A stretch of DNA of 64,000 nt from Spinacia oleracea (taxonomy: Eukaryota; Streptophyta; Magnoliopsida; Caryophyllales; Amaranthaceae), in NCBI RefSeq assembly GCF_020520425.1, contig NC_079491.1, forward strand, positions 28,883,449 to 28,947,448, given 5' to 3'. Every line of letters begins with the position of its first letter. Position 1 is the stretch's first letter. A program made the translations under genes and the position numbers. The notes beneath the pieces were generated by a model, which was not told the origin of the DNA, searched no databases, and worked only from the letters and a program-made list of their open reading frames with translations. Below, in pieces: positions 23,737-34,928 of the stretch.

Positions 23737-25258
23737 TGTAGACACCTACTTTTGTCCCATTCCCGAAAGGGAAGGTTCGATGATGAAAACGTAAATCTCC
23801 ACTTGACAACGCATCTCCTATAAAATAACGAATCTCATTACCCCTTTTCATTTCACCCGAAACCTGCTATTTATAGAAATCTGCTATTTATGGAAACCTG
23901 CTAAAAATAGTAACTGCCGTAATGGGTAGTTGTTAAAAGTGGCAAGTCATAAAAGATAGAAACCTGTCAGAATTAGGTGTTGCACTCCAACATAAATCCT
24001 AAATGAGATAGAAATTGCGAGAGAATCTTATTCCTAATATGATTCAAAAGTAAGAGTCACGTATTAATTAAAATCCTAACGAGCCTAGAGTTCGTAACGG
24101 GCCCAGACGCATCCCGTCACAAGGTTAATACGCACTAAAAGACTCAATTAAATCTCAAACACTCCGGATTCTAGGAATCCGAATCTGACAAAGAAACGGC
24201 CCAAACATCAATTTCAACGCCCAGCCCTGGGCGCTGAAGTTGCATGGATCCTATTTTCAACGCCCAGAGCTGGGCGCCGAAATCTTTGACGCCCAGCCCT
24301 GGGCGCTGAAAATACCTGGGACGTGTTTTTTCCTAATTCCTCGAGGATTAGAGTTCTACAATTCTATCTTTCCACGAACTCTTTTCTATAAATAGGGCCC
24401 TAAGTTCGACGGGAAACACACAACAATGACACAACACACAATTATTCTGAGTATTGACTCTAAACCCCCTAAGCCTAAGCCTCACGCTGCAAAACTGATC
24501 ACGCGTTCTGTCGCAATCGATCCATAAATCGAACAGAACGTATCCCGTCCCATAATTTGAGATTCGTTAAATAAAAGGAGAAATAGCAAAGTCAAAGTGG
24601 TTAGTTTTCTGAGAACCGTGACGCACCTCTCAAGGGTGCGTCGTAATGTGTCCCTTTTCCATGGTTTAATTGCTTTCCTCGCCCTTTTATGAACTGTTAA
24701 ACTAACTAAAATCTGATTGTTCGATCATGCTTAATAAATATGATATTTTTGGGAAATTGGATTATCATGCTAGGTCCCTTAAAACAATCTAAATCAGACA
24801 ATCGCGCTCGATCTAGTACTATGTGTTGCATATTGTTAAAATCAACTTAGATTAGTTTAATAGTTAACGCATGTCCCTTCAATTATTCATGCTGAGCTAG
24901 TAAGGATATCCTGCCTCTGGAGTTATCGAAGAGCGAGTACTCCTCTCGGTAGTTACAGTCCCCCGAACCCTCAATCTCTACCCCGCGGGTGTACGTTGAG
25001 CGATCCCCACCACCGGGGATCACAAGGGAACATACGGCCGTCGTGGTCAAAATAATTGCACTCCATTTATGTCACGATAACCGGGTTTTGTCAGTTTTTC
25101 TCATTGTCGTTAAAAACTGAATGGCGACTCCTATATTACTAGTCAATTGGGTGTAAACTCAAAGGAAATCCAATTACACTTGATTTGACAAAAAGAAGCG
25201 TCACACCCACGAGGGACGAGGTCACGCATTAGCCTCGTGCTTTTTCGACCCCCTCACA
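23737..25258 (+). repeat. LARD1 3' LTR
   Basis: 1522 bp; matches the 5' LTR with about 20 substitutions and one extra 17-bp stretch around 23880. TATA box at 24387-24395. Confidence 0.92.
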
Positions 25259-25263
25259 CAAGG

Positions 25264-26963
25264 TGCAATTATTTTGTCTCCCTTGCTTACTGACTCAGTT
25301 GGGCACAACAATTGAGTAAATGAAAGCTACACTCCAACATCGCTGCGAACTACCAATACTACTCGGATGCAATTCACAACTCACAAATGGGCTAAAACAA
25401 AAAATTAGCCTTATTTGTGCTGCAATTTCCGAAGGTGAGAAGCAGAGCCGAGCCCAGCCCCGACGCTCAGTGCCGAAGGAATTGGGTGATGAAACATAAT
25501 GGCTCATTCTGCAATTCAGTAAGACCAAAATCGAAGGCAACCAAAACAGCGAGTTGAGGCAATCCAAGGATGAGCCGAGATCAGAGCTAAGGTTGTCTAC
25601 AGGTGGAACAAAACGTCAGCCTGGTAAAAGTTGCATTGCTCATTCAGTCATTTGCGATCTCCAAGCTAAGTCTCCTCCTTTATATTTGATGTTTTGCTTC
25701 ATCATCATAACTGATTTATTCTGATATGTTAGTAGAAAATTGGTGAATCCTTCTTATCAATACTTGGCTGACTATCTAGACTTTGTGGAGGAGCTTCCTC
25801 AGTGCATAGTCCAAGAAAAAGCCACTTGAAAAACAGCATATCAAATGTTCGATAAAATGCCTCAATGACCAATTGAAGGTGAAAATTCAGCTCCCGAGCA
25901 ATGCCGAAACCGCGCTCCCGAGGTCCGACCTAAAGCTGCTGAGGCTAACCAGAGGTACGAGCCACATAAAAGCAATGCCAAGCACGCCAGCTCAGTGTCG
26001 AAGTTCCCGAGCCAAGCTCCCAAAGCTCACCTCCGAGCAGAGAATAGCCGGACTCGGTGCAGAATTGTAATGCCGAGCGTAGCAGCTCTCGAGCTCAATG
26101 CCGAAGCGCTCAATGCCAAGGTTGTATTCCAATTGAGCAGACTAGAGCTCTGCAAAGCAGAATAAGCTGCTGAGATATAGAATAATTCATGTCACCAACA
26201 TCGGAGCCAAAAGCAGAGTTGCCGAAAGCAGAATAACCTCCTTGCACCAGAACTGAATATGGAGATCATCTCCCGAAGGTCGACATAAGCTCCCGCGGTC
26301 CGAGCTCATGCTCCCGAAGACCGAGCTCATACTCCAAAATTCTACAATGAAGTCAGACCTTACTTAAAAAAAATAAAGATTTAAAGGCTGACATTGTTTG
26401 GTTGATGTTTTATTAGACATGATTACAAAGTTCGGTTGCTGACCACGAAGTGTTTGTCAAAATGCGTGAACGAGCTCTATCTCACAAGCATAGCGGTGCC
26501 GAAGATAAGAGCTGAACTCAGTGTCGAGGCTCCGTGCCGAAGATCAATGCCGAGGCTAGTACCAAAGTTCAGTCTGCCGAGGCAAGCATCCCGAAGCCAA
26601 CTAAAGAGCTTTGATAATTCAAGTCTCATACAACAGAAACTTTGGAGCCAAAGATGATCTCCCGAAGCAAAGCCTACTGCAAACCCAAGTTTCGGTAGTG
26701 GAAACTCATCTCTCGTGGCCCGAGCCAAAGCCTCCCGAGGTCTGAGCTCACGCTCCCGAGGTCCGAGATAAGGCACCCCGAAGCAGAGCATACTGGAAAA
26801 GAAGTGGCCGGGAGTCCATCAAGTGATCGTCAATCGGCATAACTTCTTCAAGAAAGTCAAGCCTCACACATTGATACATTCTCGTTGATTCCTGTTATCT
26901 GGTAGATGCATTGTGCTTCAATTGGTAATATGCCAAGCAACGTAGCAACGCAGCTACTACTAT
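25264..26963 (+). mobile_element. Element C internal remnant, right of LARD1
   Basis: Resumes the element C interior after the LARD1 TSD. It is rich in degenerate CTCCCGAGGTCCGAGCTC-like and ATGCCGAAG-like motifs in several orientations, without a gag or pol frame. It stops at the LTR of element B. It may be the tandem-repeat-rich non-coding part of a Tat element. Confidence 0.5.
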
Positions 26964-27465
26964 TGTTCCGAGTGTGGAACTGGGAGGACGATCTAAAGTG
27001 CCTTGGCCCTGTCAAGCAGAGCAAATGTGAGCTAACCTCGGGGGTTTAACCGAAGAAACCCCATCCGATGCCTAAGTCAGCAAATAGATAAGAAGTCTTT
27101 AGATAGGGAATATAGAGAGAAGGTGGAGCAAGTACCGTGTGTAAGAGTGTCCCATCACGAGTGATGTGGGTGCTATTTATAGGCGTACTATTCTGTACTT
27201 TGGCCTACTCAGATGCCGCCACGTGTATGACGACGATGTACTTTATTCCTTGCCTTTGTCGTTTAGCCTGCAGGTCCTTTCTTGGACTAATGCAGCCTTG
27301 TCGAGCTATGCTCTGTGTTCTATATGTGATCTGGGAGGTTTGATCTGCCTGGGTCGTATACGCTTGGTTTAGAGCTTGGAGTCTTTCTTTGCTTTAGGTA
27401 TGCCCTGGGTTAGTGGCTCTTCTCTGCCACGAGTGCTCTGTCCTTTCTGGATATGACCCCGTACA
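26964..27465 (-). repeat. Element B 3' LTR
   Basis: Read on the minus strand it runs from TGTACGGGGTC to CACTCGGAACA, about 502 bp, with a TATA box (TATAAATAG) at 27181-27173. The U5 end is well supported by its Tat-type CGGAACA terminus. The U3 edge is inferred from the TG and could be off by some tens of bases, because no second copy is visible. Confidence 0.65.
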
Positions 27466-28431
27466 ACTAGTCCATCAAGAGTAGATCTGACTTCTTAAGT
27501 TAGGTCTGCTCTTCTGTTCTTGGCCTGGCCTCCTCGGGGCTGCAATGCTTGTTTTATTAGCCTTTCATTTTTGTCCTGGTTATGTATTCTCTTGTTACCA
27601 GTCCCTCAAGAGTAGATCTAATTCTTCGAATTAGGTCTGCTGCTTTTTTTTTTTTTTTGGTGCAGAATTTGGGCGGGCTTTCCTTGGGGTGAAATGGTAA
27701 AAAATCTTTGGGGATTTTAACCGTCATCTCCTTGTGCCATGCGTCATTTATCTGAAGAGTCAATTGGAATCGTCACTAAATTCGGGCCGTCCTTCATCAT
27801 GTTTGAATTTGGTCGAATTGGGGTTTACACGTGTCTTTCATCCCGCTTGTGTAACTGTATCGTTGCTCGAATCTCAGCCGTTCCTCTTTGGCTTTAAAAA
27901 TATAACTTCTTTCTTTCTTCTTCATCTTCATCTTCATTTCTTACTTTCTCTTTCCTTGGTGTTTCTGAAGAAAGTATTCGAGTGTTCCCACCTTTCGCTA
28001 CCTACTAGCTGCAAAAATCTTCCCAAAATTTGATCTTTTGTTCATTTTCGTGTTTTTCATCGCCTTTTCGATCTATTGCTGGTGTTTTTGTTGCTTGCGG
28101 TGGTCGTTCAATCTTCGTGTTTCCATTTGCCATTTCGCCAAGGGAGGTTTTCAGTTGCTGTGTTCCTTTTGATTCTAACCCTATCTTCCTTTTCCGGTAA
28201 GTTGCTATCTTTTGGTGTTTTTTCAAATCTTTCTTGCAGTTTCCGTTTGTTACTTGCTTTAATTTAGTATTTCTGGAGGTTTTTGGTTTCAATTTTTGGT
28301 TTTTTTCGCCATTGTTGAGTAGCTTAAGTTTCCGCCATTGTTGAGTAGCTTGAGTTTTCGCCTCTCCCTCTTTTTTTTTATGTTATTTACCTTTGTGCCC
28401 TTTTCCCTTTTCCTGTGACTTTCAGTTTACA
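27466..28431. other. Element B non-coding segment; leader of the antisense gene
   Basis: Contains a twice-occurring motif CAAGAGTAGATCTRA (about 27475 and 27607) and a poly-T run at 27642-27658. A likely 5' UTR intron for the following plus-strand gene runs from GGTAAG at about 28197 to TTTCAG at 28425. Confidence 0.5.
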
Positions 28432-31400
28432 ATGTCTGATGCGTCTGATAGCCAAAACCTTAGTAGCTCATACGCGAAAAACGTTTCTTCTGCTTCCTAT
28501 GCTACCTCTTCTCCCTCCTCTGTCTCTTTATCTTCTGATGAGGAGACTCGAGCTTTTGCTGAGCACAAAACCAAATCTATGCATGATGTTTTGTCCCGCT
28601 CTGTGCCTGTTGTGATTTCTTTATCCTCTAACGATGAATCCCCTTGGGAGGAATCACCCTCCCCAGACGCGGGTGGTTCTGGGTGTCTTACCTCCACAGC
28701 CGACCTGTCCCCATCCTTTTGTCAGACTCTTCGGGAGATGCGCCATGACTATTTTTCTCGGATAGTTAGGATAAACCCGCCGTCCAATGCCCCCCCAGGG
28801 CTTGATGTTCAGCCTCTTTCTGAAAAGGCTTGGTTAGATGATTTTGAGCAGCTTGCTGGAGCTAATGAGTCTGAACTATCTTTACGTGTTTACAGACGCC
28901 AGGAATCTATTTTTCGTTCTATGATGGCTGGCCATGTCACTATCTATGTGGGTGAGCAAGCTAGTGGGGAGGATATTTTGGCCCCGGTGAACGAGCTGAG
29001 GCCATTTCCCAATTATGTGGAGGAGAATGTCGTTCCTGGGGATTTGACGCCCTTCCTTTCTGAGGCCTCTGCATTTGGTCCCTTAAACGCGAAGCTGAAC
29101 GTTAAATAGACTGATGATGCGCGAAAAGAGAATCATGTTGTTGTTGGTAAGGAGTTTTATGGTCTGCCTGATGGTTATCGACTCATCGTACCAGTTGACG
29201 ATGCTCGGATCACTCATCCACCAGAGGGGTGCATAGGTGTTTATGCCTATAGTCTGGATTTTGGTCTGCGATTTCCTCTAGACCCTACCATGGTAAAGAT
29301 TCTTCGTGCGTTTAACATCTGTTTGGCTCAGCTTCACCCCTTTGCTGTACGCACATTGATCAGCTATATTTGGGTCTGTCGGTTTTTGGAGTTTCCTGAA
29401 ACCCTTTCTCTATGCAAGCGAGTCCATCATCTGCGTAACAGTGGCACTGGGAACAAGATTGGTTGGTTCTCAATCTATTGCAATCGTGGAAGATTGACCT
29501 GTCATGGGATGCCTACCGGTCAAAAAGAGTGGAAGGATAGATTCTACTGGCTTGTCGTTCCTGCTGACTTCCCCGTTGCTCGGGGTTTTGTCCGGCCCCG
29601 GACTCGGTTAGAGGGAGTTGAGATTGTGGATGGTGTTGTCCTGGAGGAGAGGGCTTTTGAGCATTTTTCATCTGAACCGAAGTTTAACACTTCTGGTAAA
29701 GAAGTTGGGCGGTTGCCTCGTGTATGGCTTCCGCATTCAAGTTATGTTTTGCGGAACGATATGCTGTCCGCTATGTTTCTCAGTTCTACTCACCCTCAAG
29801 GTTAGAACTGTGTTGCTTTTTTCTCGTGTTTTGTTTTCTCTTTGTGCGGACTGCTTCATCTCCCTTATGTTTTTTCTTCTCTTTACTGTTTTTTTTTTTT
29901 TTTTTTTTTTTTTACGTTCCCAGGTCGTCGATTTTTGAACCTTGAGGAATTGGGTGTTCGGGCTGAGGGTTCTTTCATTTGTGCTGCCCCCCCTGATCCT
30001 GCTGCGAATGGGTATCAAATTTTGGCTGACCAGATAGAGGGTAGCCGAAGAAGTTCTACACGCCGATCTGGTCGGGGTGGTGGTTCTGGCATCGTTCCTA
30101 GAGTGCCCCGGGTGGTTTCTTCTGCACCCACTGGCCCTGTGAGCACTCCTGTTCGTCAGGGGCAGACCTCTCGCGGGGTTTCCAGCCGGGGGGCTCTGTC
30201 TGGCTCTCGTCGTGATCGAGCTGATTTTGAGGCTGGGCTCGAAGTTCCAACAGAGGATGCGGGTCATGATTTTGGGGAGGTGGCTGACGAGATATGTGAC
30301 CAGCCAGGTCGTTCCGGCTCTGCGTCCGATCCTGTGGACATTGAAGCTGAAGAGCATCCTTTTGTTCGGCGTCCTGGGAAACAACCCAGGATTGAAAGTG
30401 AGGCTGAATTGCCTCGAGCTTCCCCGTCTGTGGCTGACCCGAACCGCAACAACACCTTTGGTAGTTCTCTTCGGCAGTTTTTGGAGCAGGAGCTTCAAGG
30501 GAATGATCTGGCTGCTGATGATCTTGACCTATATATCACTGGTCGACATAGGGAGTTTGTTGAAAAAGAGTATCTCGACATTCGCCCCCAGGTCGACCCT
30601 GAGCTGGCTGCTATCTTTTCTGGTCCCTCTGCTTCAGATCGTACTTTTGCTCCGCGCTGGGATGTATGGGAATTGGAAAGTTTGTATGGGAACTACCCTG
30701 AGAAAGGCGGTACACTTGCCCTGAGGATGTTGAGAGGCCTGCAGTTACCCAGTGACTTACCCAGGGATCGTTTGTACACCCCTGGAGCGAATGCATGCCA
30801 GAAGGTCATGGAGGTATACTTAATTTATTTCTCTTTTCCTTCGGCACGTTAGTTTTCTCCTTTTGTTATATTCTTGCTTACAATGTTTCTCTCTCTTTTT
30901 GATATGTTTTTAGTGTGGCAACGCTGTGTGTGAGTTGACAGAGGTTTTCATAGTTTACCAGAAGCGACTTGCTGCTAACGCTGCTCATATAGAGGCCCAA
31001 AAGAAGAGAATTGAGGAGCTAACGGGTGATCTGGAGATGTCTTCGACCTATTTAACTTCAGCCAATGATCAGTTGAAGCTCGTTACTGAAGAGCGTGATC
31101 AGTTGCAGAATAGCTTTTCCCAGGCCCAAATTGATCTGGTTACTGAGCGGCAAAAAGTTGAAACTCTTCAGCAGGATTCTCTTGCTGTTGAGCAGGCTCA
31201 TGATAATGAAATGGCCCAGCTGCAGAACTCTATTGAAGATCAACTTGCGGCTGCTGTTCGTGACTTTCGCCGATCAGATGAGCAGTATGCTCTACGCACT
31301 CAGAGCTATGATGGTGGTTGGAAGGCTGCTTCGCTAATAGTGCAAGAGAAGCATCCTGATCTTGACTGGTCCCCTATCGAAGTTGCTTGGCTAGCTGGGC

Positions 31401-31561
31401 TTCATGTTGTGCTTTTGAGGAAGAAGAGAGAGGCTGAACAAGCGTCTTTGGCTGCAGGTGGTTCGATACCAGAGGATGATGGGGTGCCTGATCACTGCGT
31501 TGAAAATGTTCATCCTGGGGAGTTGCCTCTGTCTGATGCTGAAGATAATGCTGAGCAATAA
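28432..31561 (+). CDS. Antisense extra ORF of element B, Transposase_28-like (one in-frame stop)
   Basis: Three exons, 28432-29800, 29924-30813 and 30914-31561, join in phase to about 968 codons including one internal TAG at 29107-29109. The N-terminal part is Ser-rich. Around 29200-29560 lies the block resembling the Transposase_28 or putative gypsy-type transposon family (FGLRFPLDPTMVKILRAF, LAQLHPFAVRTLISYIWV, GWFSIYCNRG). Exon 2 is low-complexity and basic/acidic. Exon 3 is a coiled coil (QKKRIEELTGDLEMSSTYL and onward) ending in an acidic tail. Such antisense genes between pol and the 3' LTR are known in Tat/Retand retrotransposons; their function is unknown. The TAG is the only interruption, so this is either a recent pseudogene or a readthrough gene. 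A 24-bp T-run precedes the exon 2 acceptor. Confidence 0.8.
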
Positions 31562-32437
31562 TGGCACAGGCGGCTGTCCCCATGTTCATCTTGCACTACC
31601 TCAGCTAATGCATAGTATATTTCTTTTAGTTGTTTTGTCCTCCCCGCGTGGAGAGTAAAAATTTGTTCTTGAAAATACTATTTATCGCTTTTTAGTTCTG
31701 ATCAACAGTGGCCATTTTGCAAGGCTGTACTTTGCATAAGTTTTTGAGGTATAGCCGTCGGTCCCATTGTTTGTTTATTCGACGTGTTTATGTTACGTTT
31801 TATTTTGTTCTCTACTTGTTATGTTTTTTTTTTGTCTCTTCCTTATTTCTTTTCGGCATGCTTTGTGCGTTTGATTGTTATGGCCTACTCTTGGCCGCAC
31901 ACTGCCATTTTTACCTTGGCTTTGGCCATGTCAAAACTCAGGAAGTGTTTTCATATTTTACTCCAGCCTGCTTTGGGCTGTGCATCACTGAATCGTTCTG
32001 GCTTTGGCCAGGACAAAACTCAAGAAGTGTTTTCATATTTTACTCCAGCCTGATTTGGGCTGTGTATCGCTGAATTGTTCTGGATTTGGCCAGGACAAAA
32101 CTCAAGAAGTGTTTTCATATTTTGCTCCAGCCTGCTTTGGGCTGCGCATCGTTGAATTGTTCTGGCTTTGGCCAGGACAAAACTCAGCAAGTGTTTTCAC
32201 CAAACCCTTACTGAGGAAGTACCCACCTAGTAACTTGGCTGATCAGACCAAGTTATTTGTGGGGGGTATTTCCTCTGTGCGAGTCTTGGTTACTTATCTT
32301 TTACCTGTCCAAGAGAGTCGATGTATTTGTCAAAGGTAGCTGGGCCAGTTTTATTATGTTTGTAAAATGCGAGGAAAATACAAGAGTAAGGGGCTATTTG
32401 GCTTCTATTGCCTTATTATAGTATTGATTCTTTGCAC
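31562..32437. other. Element B region between antisense gene and pol end
   Basis: Non-coding; the 3' ends of the plus-strand extra gene and the minus-strand pol face each other here. Contains an 82-bp tandem array. Confidence 0.6.
31921..32200. repeat. 82-bp tandem repeat, about 3.3 copies
   Basis: The landmark AACTCA(A/G)(G/C)AAGTGTTTTCA recurs at 31935, 32017, 32099 and 32181, an exact 82-bp period. Units carry CCTGCTTTGGGCTG and TTCTGGCTTTGGCCAGGAC. Tandem repeats at this place are common in Tat elements. Confidence 0.92.
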
Positions 32438-34928
32438 CTATACATAGTATTTTTTTAGCATATTGGCATTCCAGCTATTCTTCAACTCTTTTCCCTCCAT
32501 GGTCATGAGGTGGTATATGAGCCAGGGGCTACTTCTCTTGTGATCTGGTAAGGCCCTTCCCAGTTGGCAGTGAACTTTCCTTCTGCTTTTCCTTTTCCAG
32601 TGGCGGCCGTTCGTCTGAGAACCAGGTCCCCTACCTGCATAGGTCTGTGTTTTACTCTCTTGTTATATGCCCTGCTCATTCTTTCTTTGTTCGCTGTCAA
32701 TTTGAGCTCTGCTTGTAATCTGACCTCTGGTAAGAGATCTAATGCTTCCCTCATAAGCTGCTCATTAGTGCTCTCATCATAGTACTGCACTCTGAAGCTA
32801 GGCAGACCCACCTCTACAGGCAGAACTGCCTCGGCCCCGAAGGCCAACTTGTAAGGACTCTCCCGTGTTGCTTCTTTCTCGGTGGTCCTGTTAGACCATA
32901 AAATTTATGGGATGAGGTCAGCCCATGCACCCTTAAAATCTTCTATCTTCTTTCGTAGTGCTCCCAGGATCTATTTGTTTGCTGCCTCTGCTTGCCCATT
33001 TCTATGGGGATGACATACAGATGCGTATGCAAATTTTATCCTTAGTTCAGCGCAATATTCCTTTATTGGTGTGCAATCGAACTGTGTTCCATGGTCAAAG
33101 ACTAAACTTTCTGGAATGCCAAATCTCGTCACGATGTTCTTCCAGATGAAATCCTTTATCCTTTTGGCTGTTATGCTTTTTGTGGGCTCTGCTTCAATCC
33201 ACTTAGTAAAATAGTCCACTACCACAATCAAAAATTTTCTTCCTCCGCTTGCTGCTGTGAATGGTCCCAGGATATCCATTCCCCACTGGGCGAATGGTAT
33301 AGGATTGATAATTGGTTGTAAGTCGTTGGAGGGTTGATTGATCACTGGAGCGAATTTCTGGCACTTATCGCACTTTTTAACATACGCCTGTGAATTGCCT
33401 ACCATGGTTGGCCAATAGTATCCTGCCCTGAGGGCCTTTAAGGCTAATGTTCTGCCACCTATGTGGTTTCCACGTATTCCCTCATGTATTTCCTCAATGA
33501 TTCGTTGTGATTCCTCTGTTGACACACATCTCAGTAGAGGCAAGGAGAAAGATTTCTTGTACAATTTTCCCTGGTAAATGACGAACCAGTGTTCGTTTCG
33601 TTTTACTTTCTTCTGTTCTTGCTCTGCTGTGGGAAGGCCCCTCCCCAGCTTATATGAAACTATATTGTCGTACCACTGTGGTTCTGTGTCGATGGAGTTA
33701 ACTGCAGGCTTTTTGTCAATGCTTTTTTCCTCCTGGACCTCCACCATCACCGTTCTTTCTAAGTCCTGCAACGTCGAGCTTGCCAGTTTTGATAAGGCAT
33801 CTGCCTGATTATTTTCTGCCCTGGGGACCAGTTGGATCTCAAAACTCTCTAGCTGGGCTACAGCTTCTTTCATCAAGGCCAAGTATCTCTGCATGGATGG
33901 TTCCCTGGCTTCGTATTCACCTCTATATTGACTGGCTACCAGCTGTGAATCCGTTTTTAGCACTATTTTCTTAGCATCTGCTGCTTTGCACATCTGGATT
34001 CCTGCGATTGCTGCCTCATATTCTGCCTCATTATTTGAAGCTTTGAATTTAAACTTTATGGCGTATTCGAAGACGTTGCCTTCTGGTGAGACCATTATGG
34101 TACCTGCACCCGACCCTGTGACCGCAGCGGAGCCATCTACCGAGATTTGACATGTCCCCAATGGCTCTTCCTCCTCTTCGTATGAGGCCTCTGCTATAAA
34201 ATCTGCCAGTGCCTGTGCTTTTATGGCAGTTCTGGGTTTGTACTCGATGTCATATTCTGAGAGTTCCACTGCCCATTTCAAGAGTCTACCAGAAGTATCT
34301 AACCTTTGCAACGACTTCTCTAAAGGTTGGTTGGTTAGCACTTGCACTTTATGTGCGTCGAAGTATGGTTTCAATTTCCTAGCAGCTATCATGATGGCAA
34401 AGGCCATTTTTTCGATCAGGGGGTACCTCTGTTCTGCAGGGTTAAGGATGTGGCTGACAAAGTAAACTGGCTGCTGGATCTTATCTTTTTCAACTACCAG
34501 AGCTGCTGCTACAGTTTTCTTGGAGGCAGAGATGTACAACTGCAATATGTCCCCCACTTCTGGTCTGGCTATAGTTGGGAGGCTTTTCAAATGGTTCTTT
34601 ACCTCCTTGAATGCTTTCTCTTGCTCTTCTCCCCACTTAAACGTTTTATTTCCCTTCAACACCTGGAAAAAAGGAAGGGACTTGTCCGCGGACTTGCTGA
34701 TGAACCTGGTGAGTGCTGCCATTTTTCCAGTCAACATCTGGATGTCTCGTATGCTTTTTGGCTCTGGTAGGTTGAGTATGGCCTCTACTTTCTCTGGGTT
34801 GGCATCAATTCCTCTTTCACTGACCAGGAACCCCAAAAACTTTCCGGACTTAACACCGAACACGCACTTTTTTGGGTTTAACTTCATACCAAATTGCCTC
34901 AGTGTTGCGAAGGTTTTCTCAGATCTTT
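32438..34928 (-). pseudogene. Element B pol, 3' part: end of RT, RNase H, integrase
   Basis: Continues the pol frame after the D/E insertion. Seen in order are the RT tail (KLNPKKCVFGVKSGKFLGF), the RT-linked RNase H, a second archaeal-type RNase H (DGSAAVTGSGAG, then LKTDSQLVASQ), and the integrase. The integrase has an HHCC-like zinc finger ending CDKCQKF and DDE core residues in MDILGPF, FDHGTQFD and NGQAEA. It is broken by TAG at 32971-32973, TAA at 32905-32907, a frameshift near 32525 after which the usual family C-terminus resumes and ends at a TAG at 32438-32440, and a one-base loss just after the insertion point. The integrase motif FDHG replaces the usual SDNG. It cannot encode a working polyprotein. 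Confidence 0.85.

Larger units (their letters stand above)
14236..25258 (+). mobile_element. LARD1: large non-autonomous LTR retrotransposon
   Basis: An 11.0-kb element with matching 1.5-kb LTRs (14236-15742 and 23737-25258), a TSD of CAAGG (14231-14235 and 25259-25263), a PBS and a polypurine tract, yet no gag, protease, RT, RNase H or integrase in its 8-kb interior. This fits a large retrotransposon derivative mobilised in trans. The PBS points to the Ogre/Tat side of Ty3/gypsy. The LTRs differ by roughly 20 substitutions plus a 17-bp indel by eye, so insertion is fairly recent. Its interior is modular: palindrome doublets, repeated GGGGGCT motifs and a hairpin array, all shared with LARD2. 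Confidence 0.92.

Noticed and set aside
25264-26963. Possible gene from GC-rich CCCGAGGTCCGAGC repeats and short frames on both strands
   Set aside because: Frames are short, the repeats occur in mixed orientation, and the segment is the interior of element C.
13627-27465. Elements C and B as one element with two LTRs
   Set aside because: The LTRs differ in sequence and orientation: C has its PBS on the plus strand, B has pol on the minus strand.
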